DNA of 64,000 nucleotides from Thermoanaerobacterium saccharolyticum. Its GTDB lineage: Bacteria > Bacillota > Thermoanaerobacteria > Thermoanaerobacterales > Thermoanaerobacteraceae. A program made the position numbers and the translations under genes. The notes beneath the pieces were generated by a model. The model worked only from the letters and a program-made list of their open reading frames with translations, was not told where the DNA came from and searched no databases. The stretch is taken from assembly GCF_000747665.1 (NCBI RefSeq), contig NZ_BBKT01000045.1, forward strand, positions 1 to 64,000, in the 5' to 3' direction. This document shows, piece by piece, positions 25,038 through 33,406 of the stretch. How positions within the stretch are numbered: position 1 is the first letter of the stretch; each line of letters opens with the position of its first letter.

Positions 25038-26087
25038 ATGATGAAAGAGGAACTGAAAAGAGTTAGAGAATATCTTATGACTGGTGTATCTTACATGATA
25101 CCAATTGTTGTAATTGGCGGTGTCTTGATTGCCTTTTCAATTGCCTTAAGTGGTGTGCAAGCAGGTAAAGGAGCCGTAATAACAAACCCTGTGCTTAAGA
25201 ACATGAATGATATAGGTTCTGCGGCATTTTCTATGATGGTACCTGTTCTTGCTGGATTTATAGCGTTTGGGATTGCAGATAGACCTGGTATAGCACCTGG
25301 ACTTGTTGGCGGTGTATTGGCGAATCAGTTGAAAGCAGGCTTCTTAGGTGGAATAGTAGCCGGATTTATTGCAGGTTATGTGGCCAGGTGGATAAAGGGT
25401 TGGAAAGTTCATAAAAACTTAAGGCCTATAATGCCTATATTTGTGATACCAATATTGACATCACTTATTGTAGGTGGTCTTATGATATACATTTTAGGCA
25501 ATCCTATTGCTTCTGCAATGGAAGCTATGACTAATTGGTTAAAATCAATGTCTACAGGTAATGCTATAGTTTTAGCTTTAATAATGGGCGCTATGATTGC
25601 GTTTGACATGGGTGGTCCTGTCAACAAAGTTGCATTTTTGTTTGGTGCAGCAATGATAGGTCAAGGAGTTTATACCATAATGGGTCCAATTGCGGCTGCT
25701 ATTTGTACACCTCCATTAGGTATGGGTGTTGCAACACTTTTAGCACCTAAAAAATATACAAAAGTAGAAAGAGAAGCTGGATATGGTGCGTTGGCAATGG
25801 GCTTGATTGGCATTACTGAAGGTGCAATACCATTTGCTGCTGGAGATCCGTTAAGAGTTATTCCATCTATAATGATAGGCTCATCTATATCTGCAGCAGT
25901 TGCGGCAATATTTAAGGTTGGTGACCATGCACCACACGGTGGTCCCATAGTACTGCCCGTTATAGATAACAAAATAGGGTTTATAGTTGCGGTATTGATT
26001 GGAATTGCGGTGACAGCTTTAATTGTTAATAGTTTAAAGAAAAATGTTGCAGAAGATGAAAATGAAGATGAAGAAGTAACAGCATGA
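25038..26087 (+). CDS. PTS fructose-type EIIC permease
   Basis: A 349-residue membrane permease with about nine hydrophobic segments, the sugar-translocating domain of the Fru family. Typical Fru-IIC segments are MTGVSYMIPIVVIGG, AFDMGGPVNKVA and GITEGAIPFAAGDP. The tail is acidic (EDENEDEEVTA). AAAGGAGG precedes two adjacent ATGs (25038 and 25041), and the second has better spacing. The sugar may be fructose or a mannose-containing compound and cannot be decided here. Confidence 0.88.
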   Translation: MMKEELKRVREYLMTGVSYMIPIVVIGGVLIAFSIALSGVQAGKGAVITNPVLKNMNDIGSAAFSMMVPVLAGFIAFGIADRPGIAPGLVGGVLANQLKAGFLGGIVAGFIAGYVARWIKGWKVHKNLRPIMPIFVIPILTSLIVGGLMIYILGNPIASAMEAMTNWLKSMSTGNAIVLALIMGAMIAFDMGGPVNKVAFLFGAAMIGQGVYTIMGPIAAAICTPPLGMGVATLLAPKKYTKVEREAGYGALAMGLIGITEGAIPFAAGDPLRVIPSIMIGSSISAAVAAIFKVGDHAPHGGPIVLPVIDNKIGFIVAVLIGIAVTALIVNSLKKNVAEDENEDEEVTA

Positions 26088-26139
26088 TATTTGTGATATC
26101 ATAAAATAGTAATAATATACAAAAAGAGGTCGATGCAAA

Positions 26140-26451
26140 ATGAAAATTGTAGCAGTTACAGCTTGTCCTACAGGAATAGCACATACGTATATGGCTGCTG
26201 AAGCATTGGAGAAGGCGGCAAAGCAATTAGGTCATAAAATCAAAGTAGAAACACAAGGTTCAATAGGCATTGAAAACAAAATATCAAAAAAAGAAGTAGA
26301 TGAAGCAGACTTAGTGATATTTGCAGCAGATGTGGCAGTGAAAGAAGAATCGAGGTTTAAAGATAAACCAATTTATAAGGTTGAAGCGCAAAAGGCTATA
26401 AAAAATGCGAAAGCAGTCATTGAAGATGCTCTTAAGATACTGCAAAAATGA
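26140..26451 (+). CDS. PTS fructose-type EIIB
   Basis: A 103-residue Fru-family EIIB: the N-terminal VAVTACPTGIAHTYMAAEAL carries the phospho-cysteine at residue 9. It receives phosphate from EIIA and phosphorylates the sugar carried by EIIC. IIA, IIC and IIB as three separate chains are less common than fused FruA. AAAGAGG precedes the ATG. Confidence 0.92.
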   Translation: MKIVAVTACPTGIAHTYMAAEALEKAAKQLGHKIKVETQGSIGIENKISKKEVDEADLVIFAADVAVKEESRFKDKPIYKVEAQKAIKNAKAVIEDALKILQK

Positions 26452-26478
26452 GGAGGTTGACCTCCTCGTTTTATTATG
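26450..26478 (+). terminator. Terminator of the PTS operon
   Basis: GAGGAGGT/ACCTCCTC perfect arms with a 2-base loop are followed by GTTTTATTATGTTTT. Confidence 0.75.
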
Positions 26479-26602
26479 TTTTGATTTGTTTTCACAGACA
26501 AACTTCAATTAATTTGATTTTTATGATATGATAAATTGTGAAGGTGGGATAAGTGAAATGTGTTTGAAAAAATAGCCTATAAATGATACACTATTCTTAT
26601 CA

Positions 26603-26628
26603 TTTGCCAGCTAATGATTGTTGGCAAA
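26603..26628. repeat. Inverted repeat upstream of the ptsI promoter
   Basis: TTTGCCA (26603-26609) and TGGCAAA (26622-26628) form 7-base inverted arms 12 bases apart, 14 bases upstream of the -35 element of ptsI. A regulator-binding site is plausible; the partner is unknown. Confidence 0.4.
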
Positions 26629-26641
26629 ATATTATAAACAC

Positions 26642-26670
26642 TTAAAATTGTGCTACTATTATGATATAAT
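26642..26670 (+). promoter_or_regulatory. Promoter of ptsI
   Basis: TTAAAA (26642-26647), 17 bases, TATAAT (26665-26670). Confidence 0.55.
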
Positions 26671-26701
26671 ATCTATTAAAGTCAAATGAGGAGGAAAAAA
26701 G

Positions 26702-28429
26702 ATGTTAAAAGGCGTTGCAGCATCACCGGGTATTGCAATAGGCAAGGTTTTTCTTTATACAAAGAAATTCGCCGAAATCAATACCCAAAATATCGATGAA
26801 TCAATGGTGAAGGATGAAATAGCAAAATTTGAAAATGCTATTAAATTGACAAAAGTTCAGTTGGAAAAGATCAAGGAAAAGACGGAAAGGGAGTTTGGAA
26901 AAGACAAGGCTGAGATTTTCGAGGCACATCTTATGCTGGCAAATGATCCTGAGCTTTACGAGTCTGTTGTAAATATGATAAAAATTGATTATGTTACGGC
27001 TGATAATGCAGTGAATCACGTCATTGAGCAGCACGCATTAGTGATGGAATCCCTTGACGACAAATATTTAAAAGAAAGAGCCATTGACTTAAGAGATGTT
27101 GGGCATAGGATAATAAATAATATACACGGCATAGTGGATGTAAATTTGTCAGAGCTTGATGAAGATGTGATAATAATTGCTAAAGATTTAACACCGTCTG
27201 ATACGGCTACAATGAGAAAAGAAAGAGTCTTAGGATTTGCTACAGATGTAGGTGGAAGGACGTCCCACACTGCCATTATGGCTCGGTCTTTAGAAATACC
27301 TGCGGTAGTTGGTACAGGAAATGTTACTAAGCAAGTTTCTGATGGTGATATTGCCATAGTAGATGGAAATGAAGGAGTAGTAATTGTAAATCCCACTGAA
27401 GATGTCCTTAAGGAATATGAGGAAAAGCGCGATAGATATAAGACTCGAATTGAAAAATTAAAAGAATTAAGAGATTTGCCTGCAGTTACGACAGATGGAA
27501 AACAATCGATGTTGGCGGCAAATATTGGTACGCCTAATGACGTAGAAGGTGCTTTGAAAAACGGTGCTGAAGGAATAGGACTCTTTAGAACAGAATTCTT
27601 GTACATGAACAGGAATGACTTTCCAACTGAAGAAGAACAATTTGAAGCGTATAAATACGTTGCAGAGAAGATGAATGGGAAACCAGTCACCATAAGGACA
27701 TTAGATATTGGCGGCGATAAGAAATTGCCATATTTAAATATGCCTGATGAAATGAATCCGTTTTTAGGATATAGAGCCATAAGGCTTTGCCTTGACGAAA
27801 AAGAGATGTTTAAAACACAGCTTAGAGCTTTGCTTAGAGCCAGTGCGTATGGAAACATATTGATAATGTATCCAATGATTTCTTCGGTTGTTGAAGTAAG
27901 AAAGGCAAACGAGATCTTAAATGAAGTCAAAGAAGAATTAGATAAAAAGGGTATAAAATACGATAAAAATATAAAAGTTGGTATAATGGTGGAAATACCA
28001 TCTGCTGCAGTGACTGCAGATCTTCTCGCAAAAGAAGTAGACTTCTTTAGCATCGGCACTAATGATTTGTGCCAATACACGCTTGCTGTTGATAGGATGA
28101 ATGAGAGGATAAAAGATTATTACAAGCCATTTAACCCTGCCATATTGAGGCTTATTAAGAATGTCATAGATGCATCACACAAAGAAGGTATATTCACAGC
28201 TATGTGTGGTGAGATGGCTGGTGATCCGCTTACAACGCTGATCCTTTTGGGATTAGGCTTGGATGAATTTTCAATGAGTGCAAGCTCCATACCAAATATA
28301 AAAAACATCATAAGAAATGTCTCTTATGAAAAAGCTAAAGAGTTTACAGAAATGGCATTGAACATGTCAACACCTGATGAGATAGAAGAAGCATCGAGAA
28401 AAACTTTATACGATATAATTGGCGAATGA
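26702..28429 (+). CDS. ptsI: PTS enzyme I (PEP-protein phosphotransferase)
   Basis: A 575-residue enzyme I, which phosphorylates HPr with PEP at the start of the PTS cascade. The active-site histidine is His189 in GGRTSHTAIMAR. The C-terminal PEP-binding barrel shows GIGLFRTEFLYM, RTLDIGGDKKLPY and the catalytic-cysteine segment AMCGEMAGDP. GAGGAGG precedes the ATG. No ptsH lies beside it, unlike in many Firmicutes, so HPr must be encoded elsewhere. Confidence 0.97.
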   Translation: MLKGVAASPGIAIGKVFLYTKKFAEINTQNIDESMVKDEIAKFENAIKLTKVQLEKIKEKTEREFGKDKAEIFEAHLMLANDPELYESVVNMIKIDYVTADNAVNHVIEQHALVMESLDDKYLKERAIDLRDVGHRIINNIHGIVDVNLSELDEDVIIIAKDLTPSDTATMRKERVLGFATDVGGRTSHTAIMARSLEIPAVVGTGNVTKQVSDGDIAIVDGNEGVVIVNPTEDVLKEYEEKRDRYKTRIEKLKELRDLPAVTTDGKQSMLAANIGTPNDVEGALKNGAEGIGLFRTEFLYMNRNDFPTEEEQFEAYKYVAEKMNGKPVTIRTLDIGGDKKLPYLNMPDEMNPFLGYRAIRLCLDEKEMFKTQLRALLRASAYGNILIMYPMISSVVEVRKANEILNEVKEELDKKGIKYDKNIKVGIMVEIPSAAVTADLLAKEVDFFSIGTNDLCQYTLAVDRMNERIKDYYKPFNPAILRLIKNVIDASHKEGIFTAMCGEMAGDPLTTLILLGLGLDEFSMSASSIPNIKNIIRNVSYEKAKEFTEMALNMSTPDEIEEASRKTLYDIIGE

Positions 28430-28459
28430 AAAAACCTCCGGGAATACCGGAGGTTTTTT
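28430..28459 (+). terminator. Terminator of ptsI
   Basis: A perfect 12-bp stem (28430-28441 with 28447-28458) begins right after the stop codon and ends in six T's. Confidence 0.9.
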
Positions 28460-28539
28460 AAAAAATTTTTAAATTTAAAAAGGAAATTTAAAATCAGTAT
28501 AGAATAATAATATTAAAGCAATAAGATAGGGGGATATAT

Positions 28540-30576
28540 ATGAAAGATTATAAAACACAACAAATAAGAAATGTTGGATTAGTTTCACATGGCGGAGCTG
28601 GGAAAACTACGCTTGCAGAAGCATTACTGTACAATGCAAAGGCCATAGATAGGATTGGGCGCGTAGAAGACGGAACAACTGTTTCTGATTATGATCCTGA
28701 GGAAATTTCAAGGCAAATCTCTATATCGACGTCTGTAATTCCGATTGAGTGGAAAGACTGCAAAATAAACGTACTTGATACACCTGGCTACTTTGATTTT
28801 TTTGGCGAAGTAATCAGCGGGTTGAAGGCTGCCGACAGCGCTGTGCTGGTTGTTTGTGCTGCATCAGGAGTTGAGGTTGGCACCGAAAAATCGTTTCACA
28901 TGTTAGAGGCTGAAAAGCTTCCTACAGTGGTGTTTATAAACAAGATGGACAGAGAGAATGCAGACTTCTATAAGACTCTCCAACAGTTGAGGAATAAGTT
29001 TGGCAATAAAATTGTACCTATGATACTACCTATTGGCAGTGAGCATAGTTTTACTGGATATGTAGACCTTATTACGAACAAAGCATACGTTTACAGCCAG
29101 AAAGGAATTCAAGAAGCAGATATTCCTGCCGAGATGGAGGAAAGTGTATCACAATTTAGAGAAGAGCTTATAGAAGACATTGCTGAAAATGATGAAGCAC
29201 TGATGGAGAAGTTCTTTGCGGGAGAAGAGCTTTCTAAAGATGAATTGCTTAAAGGATTAAAAGAGGGTGTAAAAAGCAGGGATGTTTTCCCTGTAATTTG
29301 TGGTTCAAGCTTAAAAAATATTGGAATAGATGTACTGTTAGATATTATGACAGAAGTTTTACCATCACCTATTGAGGCCAACAAATTTAAGGCTGATGCA
29401 GATGAAAATAAGCCTTATTCAGCTTTTGTATTTAAGACGATAGCGGATCCATTTGTGGGAAAATTGTCCATATTTAGAGTTGTTTCTGGTACTGTGTCTT
29501 CCGACTCCACTGTGTATAACGGCACGAAAAAAGTGAATGAGAAGATTGGACAGTTGTATGTACTAAGAGGGAAAAAGCAGATGCCTATTTCAAAATTGGT
29601 TGCTGGTGATATAGGAGCATGTGCAAAATTGCAATTTACCATGACAGGCGATACACTTTGCGATCAGGCGAATCAAGTAGAATATGGACCCATTGTATTC
29701 CCTGAGCCTACATTGGCTTTAGCGATTGAGCCTAAGGCAAAAGGCGATGAAGACAAGATAAGCAATGGACTTCAAAGGCTACAGGAAGAAGATCAGACGT
29801 TTAAAGTTGAGAAAAACGTTGAAACAGGACAGGTAATAGTATACGGCATGGGTGAGCAGCACATAGAAGTCATATCAAAGAAACTTCAAAGCAAATTCGG
29901 TGTAGAGTGTGTTCTCACAGAACCTATAATACCTTACAGAGAGACGATAAAAGGCAAATCAAAAGTAGAAGGCAAACACAAGAAGCAGACAGGTGGGCAT
30001 GGACAGTATGGTCACGTTTGGATAGAATTTGAGCCATATAAAGAAGGTGAATTCAAATTTGAAGACAAGATATTTGGTGGAGCGGTGCCAAAGCAGTACA
30101 TTCCTGCGGTTGAGAAAGGACTTAGGGAATGCATAAAAGAAGGTGTGCTTGCTAAGTATCCTGTTGTCAATATAAAGGCGACACTTTTGGATGGCTCTTT
30201 TCACCCTGTAGATTCATCTGAAATGGCATTTAAGGTTGCTGCATCTATAGCTTTTAAGAAAGGCATGGAAGAGGCAAATCCGGTTTTGCTAGAGCCTATA
30301 ATGCACGTAGAGGTAACTGTACCTGAGGAGTATATGGGTGATGTCATTGGAGACCTAAATAAAAGGAGAGGGCGCATATTAGGGATGGAGTCAAAGGGAG
30401 ACATGGAGGTAGTGACTGCGGAAGTTCCTCAAGCTGAAATGGCTAAGTATGCTACAGATTTAAGGTCATTGACGCAGGCCAGAGGCGAATTCAAGATGTC
30501 ATTCGCAAGATATGAAGAGGCGCCACCTGCTGTTGCAGAAAAAGTCATAGAGGCAAGAAAAAAGTCTCAAGAGTAA
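28540..30576 (+). CDS. Elongation factor G-like GTPase (EF-G paralogue)
   Basis: A 678-residue translational GTPase with all five EF-G domains. G1 is SHGGAGKTT at 16-24 (canonical EF-G has AHIDAGKTT), G3 DTPG at 80-83 and G4 NKMD at 134-137. Domain IV contains KKQTGGHGQYGHVWIEFEP. The altered G1 and the start MKDYKTQQIRNVGLVSHGG mark the EF-G-like paralogue found in many Clostridia rather than the main FusA. The role may be a specialised ribosome or recycling factor; this is not settled. It is a single gene with its own terminator. Confidence 0.88.
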   Translation: MKDYKTQQIRNVGLVSHGGAGKTTLAEALLYNAKAIDRIGRVEDGTTVSDYDPEEISRQISISTSVIPIEWKDCKINVLDTPGYFDFFGEVISGLKAADSAVLVVCAASGVEVGTEKSFHMLEAEKLPTVVFINKMDRENADFYKTLQQLRNKFGNKIVPMILPIGSEHSFTGYVDLITNKAYVYSQKGIQEADIPAEMEESVSQFREELIEDIAENDEALMEKFFAGEELSKDELLKGLKEGVKSRDVFPVICGSSLKNIGIDVLLDIMTEVLPSPIEANKFKADADENKPYSAFVFKTIADPFVGKLSIFRVVSGTVSSDSTVYNGTKKVNEKIGQLYVLRGKKQMPISKLVAGDIGACAKLQFTMTGDTLCDQANQVEYGPIVFPEPTLALAIEPKAKGDEDKISNGLQRLQEEDQTFKVEKNVETGQVIVYGMGEQHIEVISKKLQSKFGVECVLTEPIIPYRETIKGKSKVEGKHKKQTGGHGQYGHVWIEFEPYKEGEFKFEDKIFGGAVPKQYIPAVEKGLRECIKEGVLAKYPVVNIKATLLDGSFHPVDSSEMAFKVAASIAFKKGMEEANPVLLEPIMHVEVTVPEEYMGDVIGDLNKRRGRILGMESKGDMEVVTAEVPQAEMAKYATDLRSLTQARGEFKMSFARYEEAPPAVAEKVIEARKKSQE

Positions 30577-30582
30577 TTTCAA

Positions 30583-30635
30583 GGGAGCTGTTGCACAACC
30601 GACTGAATAGGTCATAGTGCATCAGCTCTTTTTTT
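30583..30635 (+). terminator. Terminator of the EF-G-like gene
   Basis: Long arms GAGCTG-T-TGCAC and GTGCA-T-CAGCTC (one U-U mismatch) enclose a 20-base loop that can itself fold. Seven T's follow. Confidence 0.8.
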
Positions 30636-30773
30636 ATGAGCAAAAATGAAATCGCAAGTTCTAAATGACATGCGATTGTACTTTTAGTGATTTATCAATC
30701 TAAAGCAATAGATATTTGCAAGATTATGATATATAATATTCTTAATATACTGTATACTTTAAGGAGGGTAACA

Positions 30774-31991
30774 ATGGATTTAAGGGAAGAAACATTAAAA
30801 TTACATAGGGAAAACAGGGGGAAAATCAGCATTTTAAGCAAAGTGGCGGTCAATGATTCAAAAGATTTGTCGTTGGCGTACACACCAGGTGTTGCAGAGC
30901 CGTGCAAGGAGATACAAAAAAATCCTGATGCTGCTTATGAATACACAAACAAAGGGAATTTTGTAGCAGTTGTCACTGATGGCAGTGCGGTTTTAGGGCT
31001 TGGCGATATTGGAGCTATGGCTGGAATGCCTGTAATGGAAGGAAAAGCGGTATTATTTAAAGAATTTGGAGGAATTGATGCATTTCCAATTTGCATTGCT
31101 ACAAAAGATGTTGATAAAATCGTTGAGACAGTCGTAAACATAGCCCCTACTTTTGGAGGCATAAATCTTGAAGACATATCTGCTCCAAGGTGCTTTGAGA
31201 TAGAAGAAAGATTAAAAGAAGCTTTGAATATACCAGTTTTTCACGATGATCAACATGGGACTGCGGTTGTGGTTTTTGCTGGATTGATAAATGCTTTAAA
31301 AATTGCTGGTAAGAGTTTGAAAGACATTAAAGTTGTCATAAATGGTGCTGGTGCAGCAGGCATTGCGATAGCGAAGCTGATAATCAATGCTGGAGTTGGA
31401 GATGTAGTGTTATGTGATAGAAAAGGCATCATTTACGATGGTAGAAATGATACAGATGTATCAAAAATATCAATTGCTAAGATTACGAATAAAGATAAAG
31501 TGAAGGGAACATTAGCTGATGCCTTGGTTGGCGCTGACGTTTTTATAGGCGTATCTGCTCCTAATGTAATTTCAAAAGACATGGTAAAATCCATGAATAA
31601 AAATTCGATTGTATTTGCATTGGCAAATCCAATTCCTGAGATATATCCAGACGACGCGAAAGAAGGCGGAGCACTTGTAGTCGGGACTGGAAGATCTGAT
31701 TTTCCAAATCAGATAAATAATGTGCTGGCTTTCCCAGGCATATTTAGAGGTGCTCTTGATGTTAGAGCAACTGAGATAAATGAGAAAATGAAGATTCAAG
31801 CTGCATACGCAATTGCTGGATTGGTTTCGGATGATGAATTAAGCGAAGATTACATAATACCAAAAGCATTTGACAAAAGGGTAGCTAAGGCAGTTGCATT
31901 GAGTGTTGCCAAAGCAGCTATAGAGACAAATGTCGCCAGCTATGATGTTGACATTAAAGAGCTGGAGTCAAAATTAAATAAAATTTTATAG
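30774..31991 (+). CDS. NAD(P)-dependent malic enzyme
   Basis: Oxidative decarboxylation of malate to pyruvate and CO2. This is a 405-residue short-form bacterial malic enzyme: LAYTPGVAEPC near 28, GSAVLGLGDIG near 66, the metal-binding EDISAPRCFEIE, FHDDQHGTA and the NAD-binding NGAGAAGIAIAKL near 180. ATG 30774 follows AAGGAGGG; the longer upstream frame has no ribosome-binding site. A TATAAT at 30732-30737 may be its -10. The cofactor cannot be fixed from the motif alone. Confidence 0.93.
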   Translation: MDLREETLKLHRENRGKISILSKVAVNDSKDLSLAYTPGVAEPCKEIQKNPDAAYEYTNKGNFVAVVTDGSAVLGLGDIGAMAGMPVMEGKAVLFKEFGGIDAFPICIATKDVDKIVETVVNIAPTFGGINLEDISAPRCFEIEERLKEALNIPVFHDDQHGTAVVVFAGLINALKIAGKSLKDIKVVINGAGAAGIAIAKLIINAGVGDVVLCDRKGIIYDGRNDTDVSKISIAKITNKDKVKGTLADALVGADVFIGVSAPNVISKDMVKSMNKNSIVFALANPIPEIYPDDAKEGGALVVGTGRSDFPNQINNVLAFPGIFRGALDVRATEINEKMKIQAAYAIAGLVSDDELSEDYIIPKAFDKRVAKAVALSVAKAAIETNVASYDVDIKELESKLNKIL

Positions 31992-32000
31992 TATGAATCG

Positions 32001-32047
32001 ACCTCCTTTGAAAAAAATAAATATAAATTAAAAAAGGAGGTTTTTTT
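32001..32047 (+). terminator. Terminator that doubles as ribosome-binding site of the next small gene
   Basis: ACCTCCTTT (32001-32009) pairs with AAAGGAGGT (32033-32041), followed by seven T's (32041-32047) and then ATG at 32048. The 3' arm is a perfect Shine-Dalgarno and the U tract is the spacer, so transcription termination and translation of the small gene are physically coupled. Confidence 0.7.
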
Positions 32048-32248
32048 ATGCCAGTACATCACAGATTTTTTAATGTTTACTACGGTAATAACGATTTTAT
32101 AAACATAGATGACGATATTGTAAAGATGTTAAACACATATGGAAAATCTAATATTAAGAGAAAAGGCTATGAATTCATAGATGAGTACAACGATTTTTAC
32201 AGTGATTGTGATTTTTATTTTTGTGAAAATAAAAGATATGATGAGTAA
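32048..32248 (+). CDS. Small acidic, aromatic-rich protein of unknown function
   Basis: A 66-residue protein, rich in Asp, Asn, Tyr and Phe (MPVHHRFFNVYYGNNDF..., DEYNDFYSDCDFYFCENK). It has an ideal AAAGGAGG site at correct distance, but that site lies in a terminator hairpin. No family is recognised. The composition resembles small spore or coat-associated proteins, which is only a guess. Confidence 0.5.
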   Translation: MPVHHRFFNVYYGNNDFINIDDDIVKMLNTYGKSNIKRKGYEFIDEYNDFYSDCDFYFCENKRYDE

Positions 32249-32326
32249 ATTTTAATAAATACTTGAAATATACGTTTAATCTGCTTTAAATAACACTTAA
32301 CTGGGAAAATATAAATTAAATGGTTG

Positions 32327-32354
32327 TTGACTGTATAGAAAAGAGGAATAAAAT
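32327..32354 (+). promoter_or_regulatory. Promoter of the ctsR operon
   Basis: TTGACT (32327-32332), 16 bases, TAAAAT (32349-32354), immediately upstream of the CtsR operator. Confidence 0.6.
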
Positions 32355-32364
32355 AGTAAGTGAA

Positions 32365-32381
32365 AGTCAAAGAAAGTCAAA
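32365..32381 (+). promoter_or_regulatory. CtsR operator
   Basis: Tandem heptads AGTCAAA-GAA-AGTCAAA match the CtsR consensus (A/G)GTCAAANAN(A/G)GTCAAA exactly. The site covers about +5 to +21 of the predicted transcript, so CtsR binding would block heat-shock expression of its own operon at normal temperature. Confidence 0.9.
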
Positions 32382-32400
32382 GTAAGAAAGAGGTGATGGG

Positions 32401-32874
32401 ATGGCAAGGCTAAGTGATTTGATAGAGGACTTCATAAAAAGCTTGATAGAAGATGCTGACAAAGAATATATTGAGATAAAAAGAAATGAACTGGCTAATA
32501 TTTTCAATTGCGCCCCATCACAGATAAACTACGTGTTGGAGACGAGATTCAACTTATCAAATGGATACATCATTGAAAGCAGGCGTGGTGGTGGCGGATA
32601 CATTAAAATAATCAAAAGACCTGTTTCTAAGGATTGGATGTCAAAAATGATTTCAGATATAGGCGATAACATAACGGAAAGTAAAGGCAGGCTTTACATC
32701 GACACTTTATTGGAACATAGTTTGATAACTGGAAGGGAAGCTGCATTGATGAAATCTGTGCTAAACGAAAAAATTTTACCTGTTGCACAGTATAAGAAGC
32801 CTATTTTGAGGGCGATACTTTTAAAAGTGATGTTAGCAGAACTTTCAAATAATTTGATGAAGAGGAGTGATTGA
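32401..32874 (+). CDS. ctsR: Class III heat-shock repressor CtsR
   Basis: A 157-residue repressor with a winged HTH (NELANIFNCAPSQINYVLETRF) and the glycine-rich wing RRGGGGYIKI that reads the heptad repeat. The C-terminal half mediates dimerisation and recognition by phospho-arginine/ClpCP. AGAGGTGATGGG precedes the ATG. First gene of ctsR-mcsA-mcsB-clpC-radA. Confidence 0.96.
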   Translation: MARLSDLIEDFIKSLIEDADKEYIEIKRNELANIFNCAPSQINYVLETRFNLSNGYIIESRRGGGGYIKIIKRPVSKDWMSKMISDIGDNITESKGRLYIDTLLEHSLITGREAALMKSVLNEKILPVAQYKKPILRAILLKVMLAELSNNLMKRSD

Positions 32875-32875
32875 A

Positions 32876-33406
32876 ATGTTGTGTGATAAATGCAAGGAAA
32901 GACCAGCAACAGTCCATTACACTCAAATAATAAATGGCGTCAAGACTGAAATGAACTTGTGTGAGCAATGTGCTCAACAGGAAGGGCTCTTAAACAGCGA
33001 GACATTTTCACCTTTTGTAAATTTCACACCATTTTCTGTACAGGATCTGTTGGCTGGATTGATGAATTTTCTTCCAAACACAGGAAATCCTTATATAGAG
33101 GAGCAATTGAAGTGCAGCAATTGCGGTATGACGTACGACAGATTTAAAGAAACAGGCAGACTTGGCTGTAGCAGATGTTATGGCTCTTTTTCAGATGAAC
33201 TAAATCCGCTTATAAGGAGAATTCATGGAAGCACGGGACATAGAGGCAAGATTCCGAGAAAGACAGGTGGAGCATTAAGGGCAAAGAGAGAAATAGAGGA
33301 GCTTAAGGCGAAACTTGATAAGGCAGTAAAAGAAGAAGCTTTTGAAGAAGCTGCAAAATTGAGAGATAAAATCAAAGAACTGGAGAAAAAGTACGGAAAG
33401 TGGTGA
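32876..33406 (+). CDS. mcsA: McsA, zinc-finger activator of the arginine kinase
   Basis: A 176-residue protein with paired CxxC zinc sites (CDKC, CEQC, CSNC, CSRC) and a C-terminal UvrB/UvrC-type coiled-coil (EEAFEEAAKLRDKIKELEKK). It activates McsB and helps mark CtsR and misfolded proteins for ClpCP. ATG 32876 fits the GAGGAG site. It overlaps the start region of mcsB. Confidence 0.93.
   Translation: MLCDKCKERPATVHYTQIINGVKTEMNLCEQCAQQEGLLNSETFSPFVNFTPFSVQDLLAGLMNFLPNTGNPYIEEQLKCSNCGMTYDRFKETGRLGCSRCYGSFSDELNPLIRRIHGSTGHRGKIPRKTGGALRAKREIEELKAKLDKAVKEEAFEEAAKLRDKIKELEKKYGKW

Noticed and set aside
27016-28080. A 354-codon minus-strand frame inside ptsI
   Set aside because: It is the antisense shadow of a certain gene; its composition (Ser/Phe/Leu rich) is typical of such shadows in A/T-rich DNA.
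30775-32248. Malic enzyme starting upstream at 30687
   Set aside because: The extra N-terminal codons have no ribosome-binding site and run through the likely promoter; AAGGAGGG marks ATG 30774.
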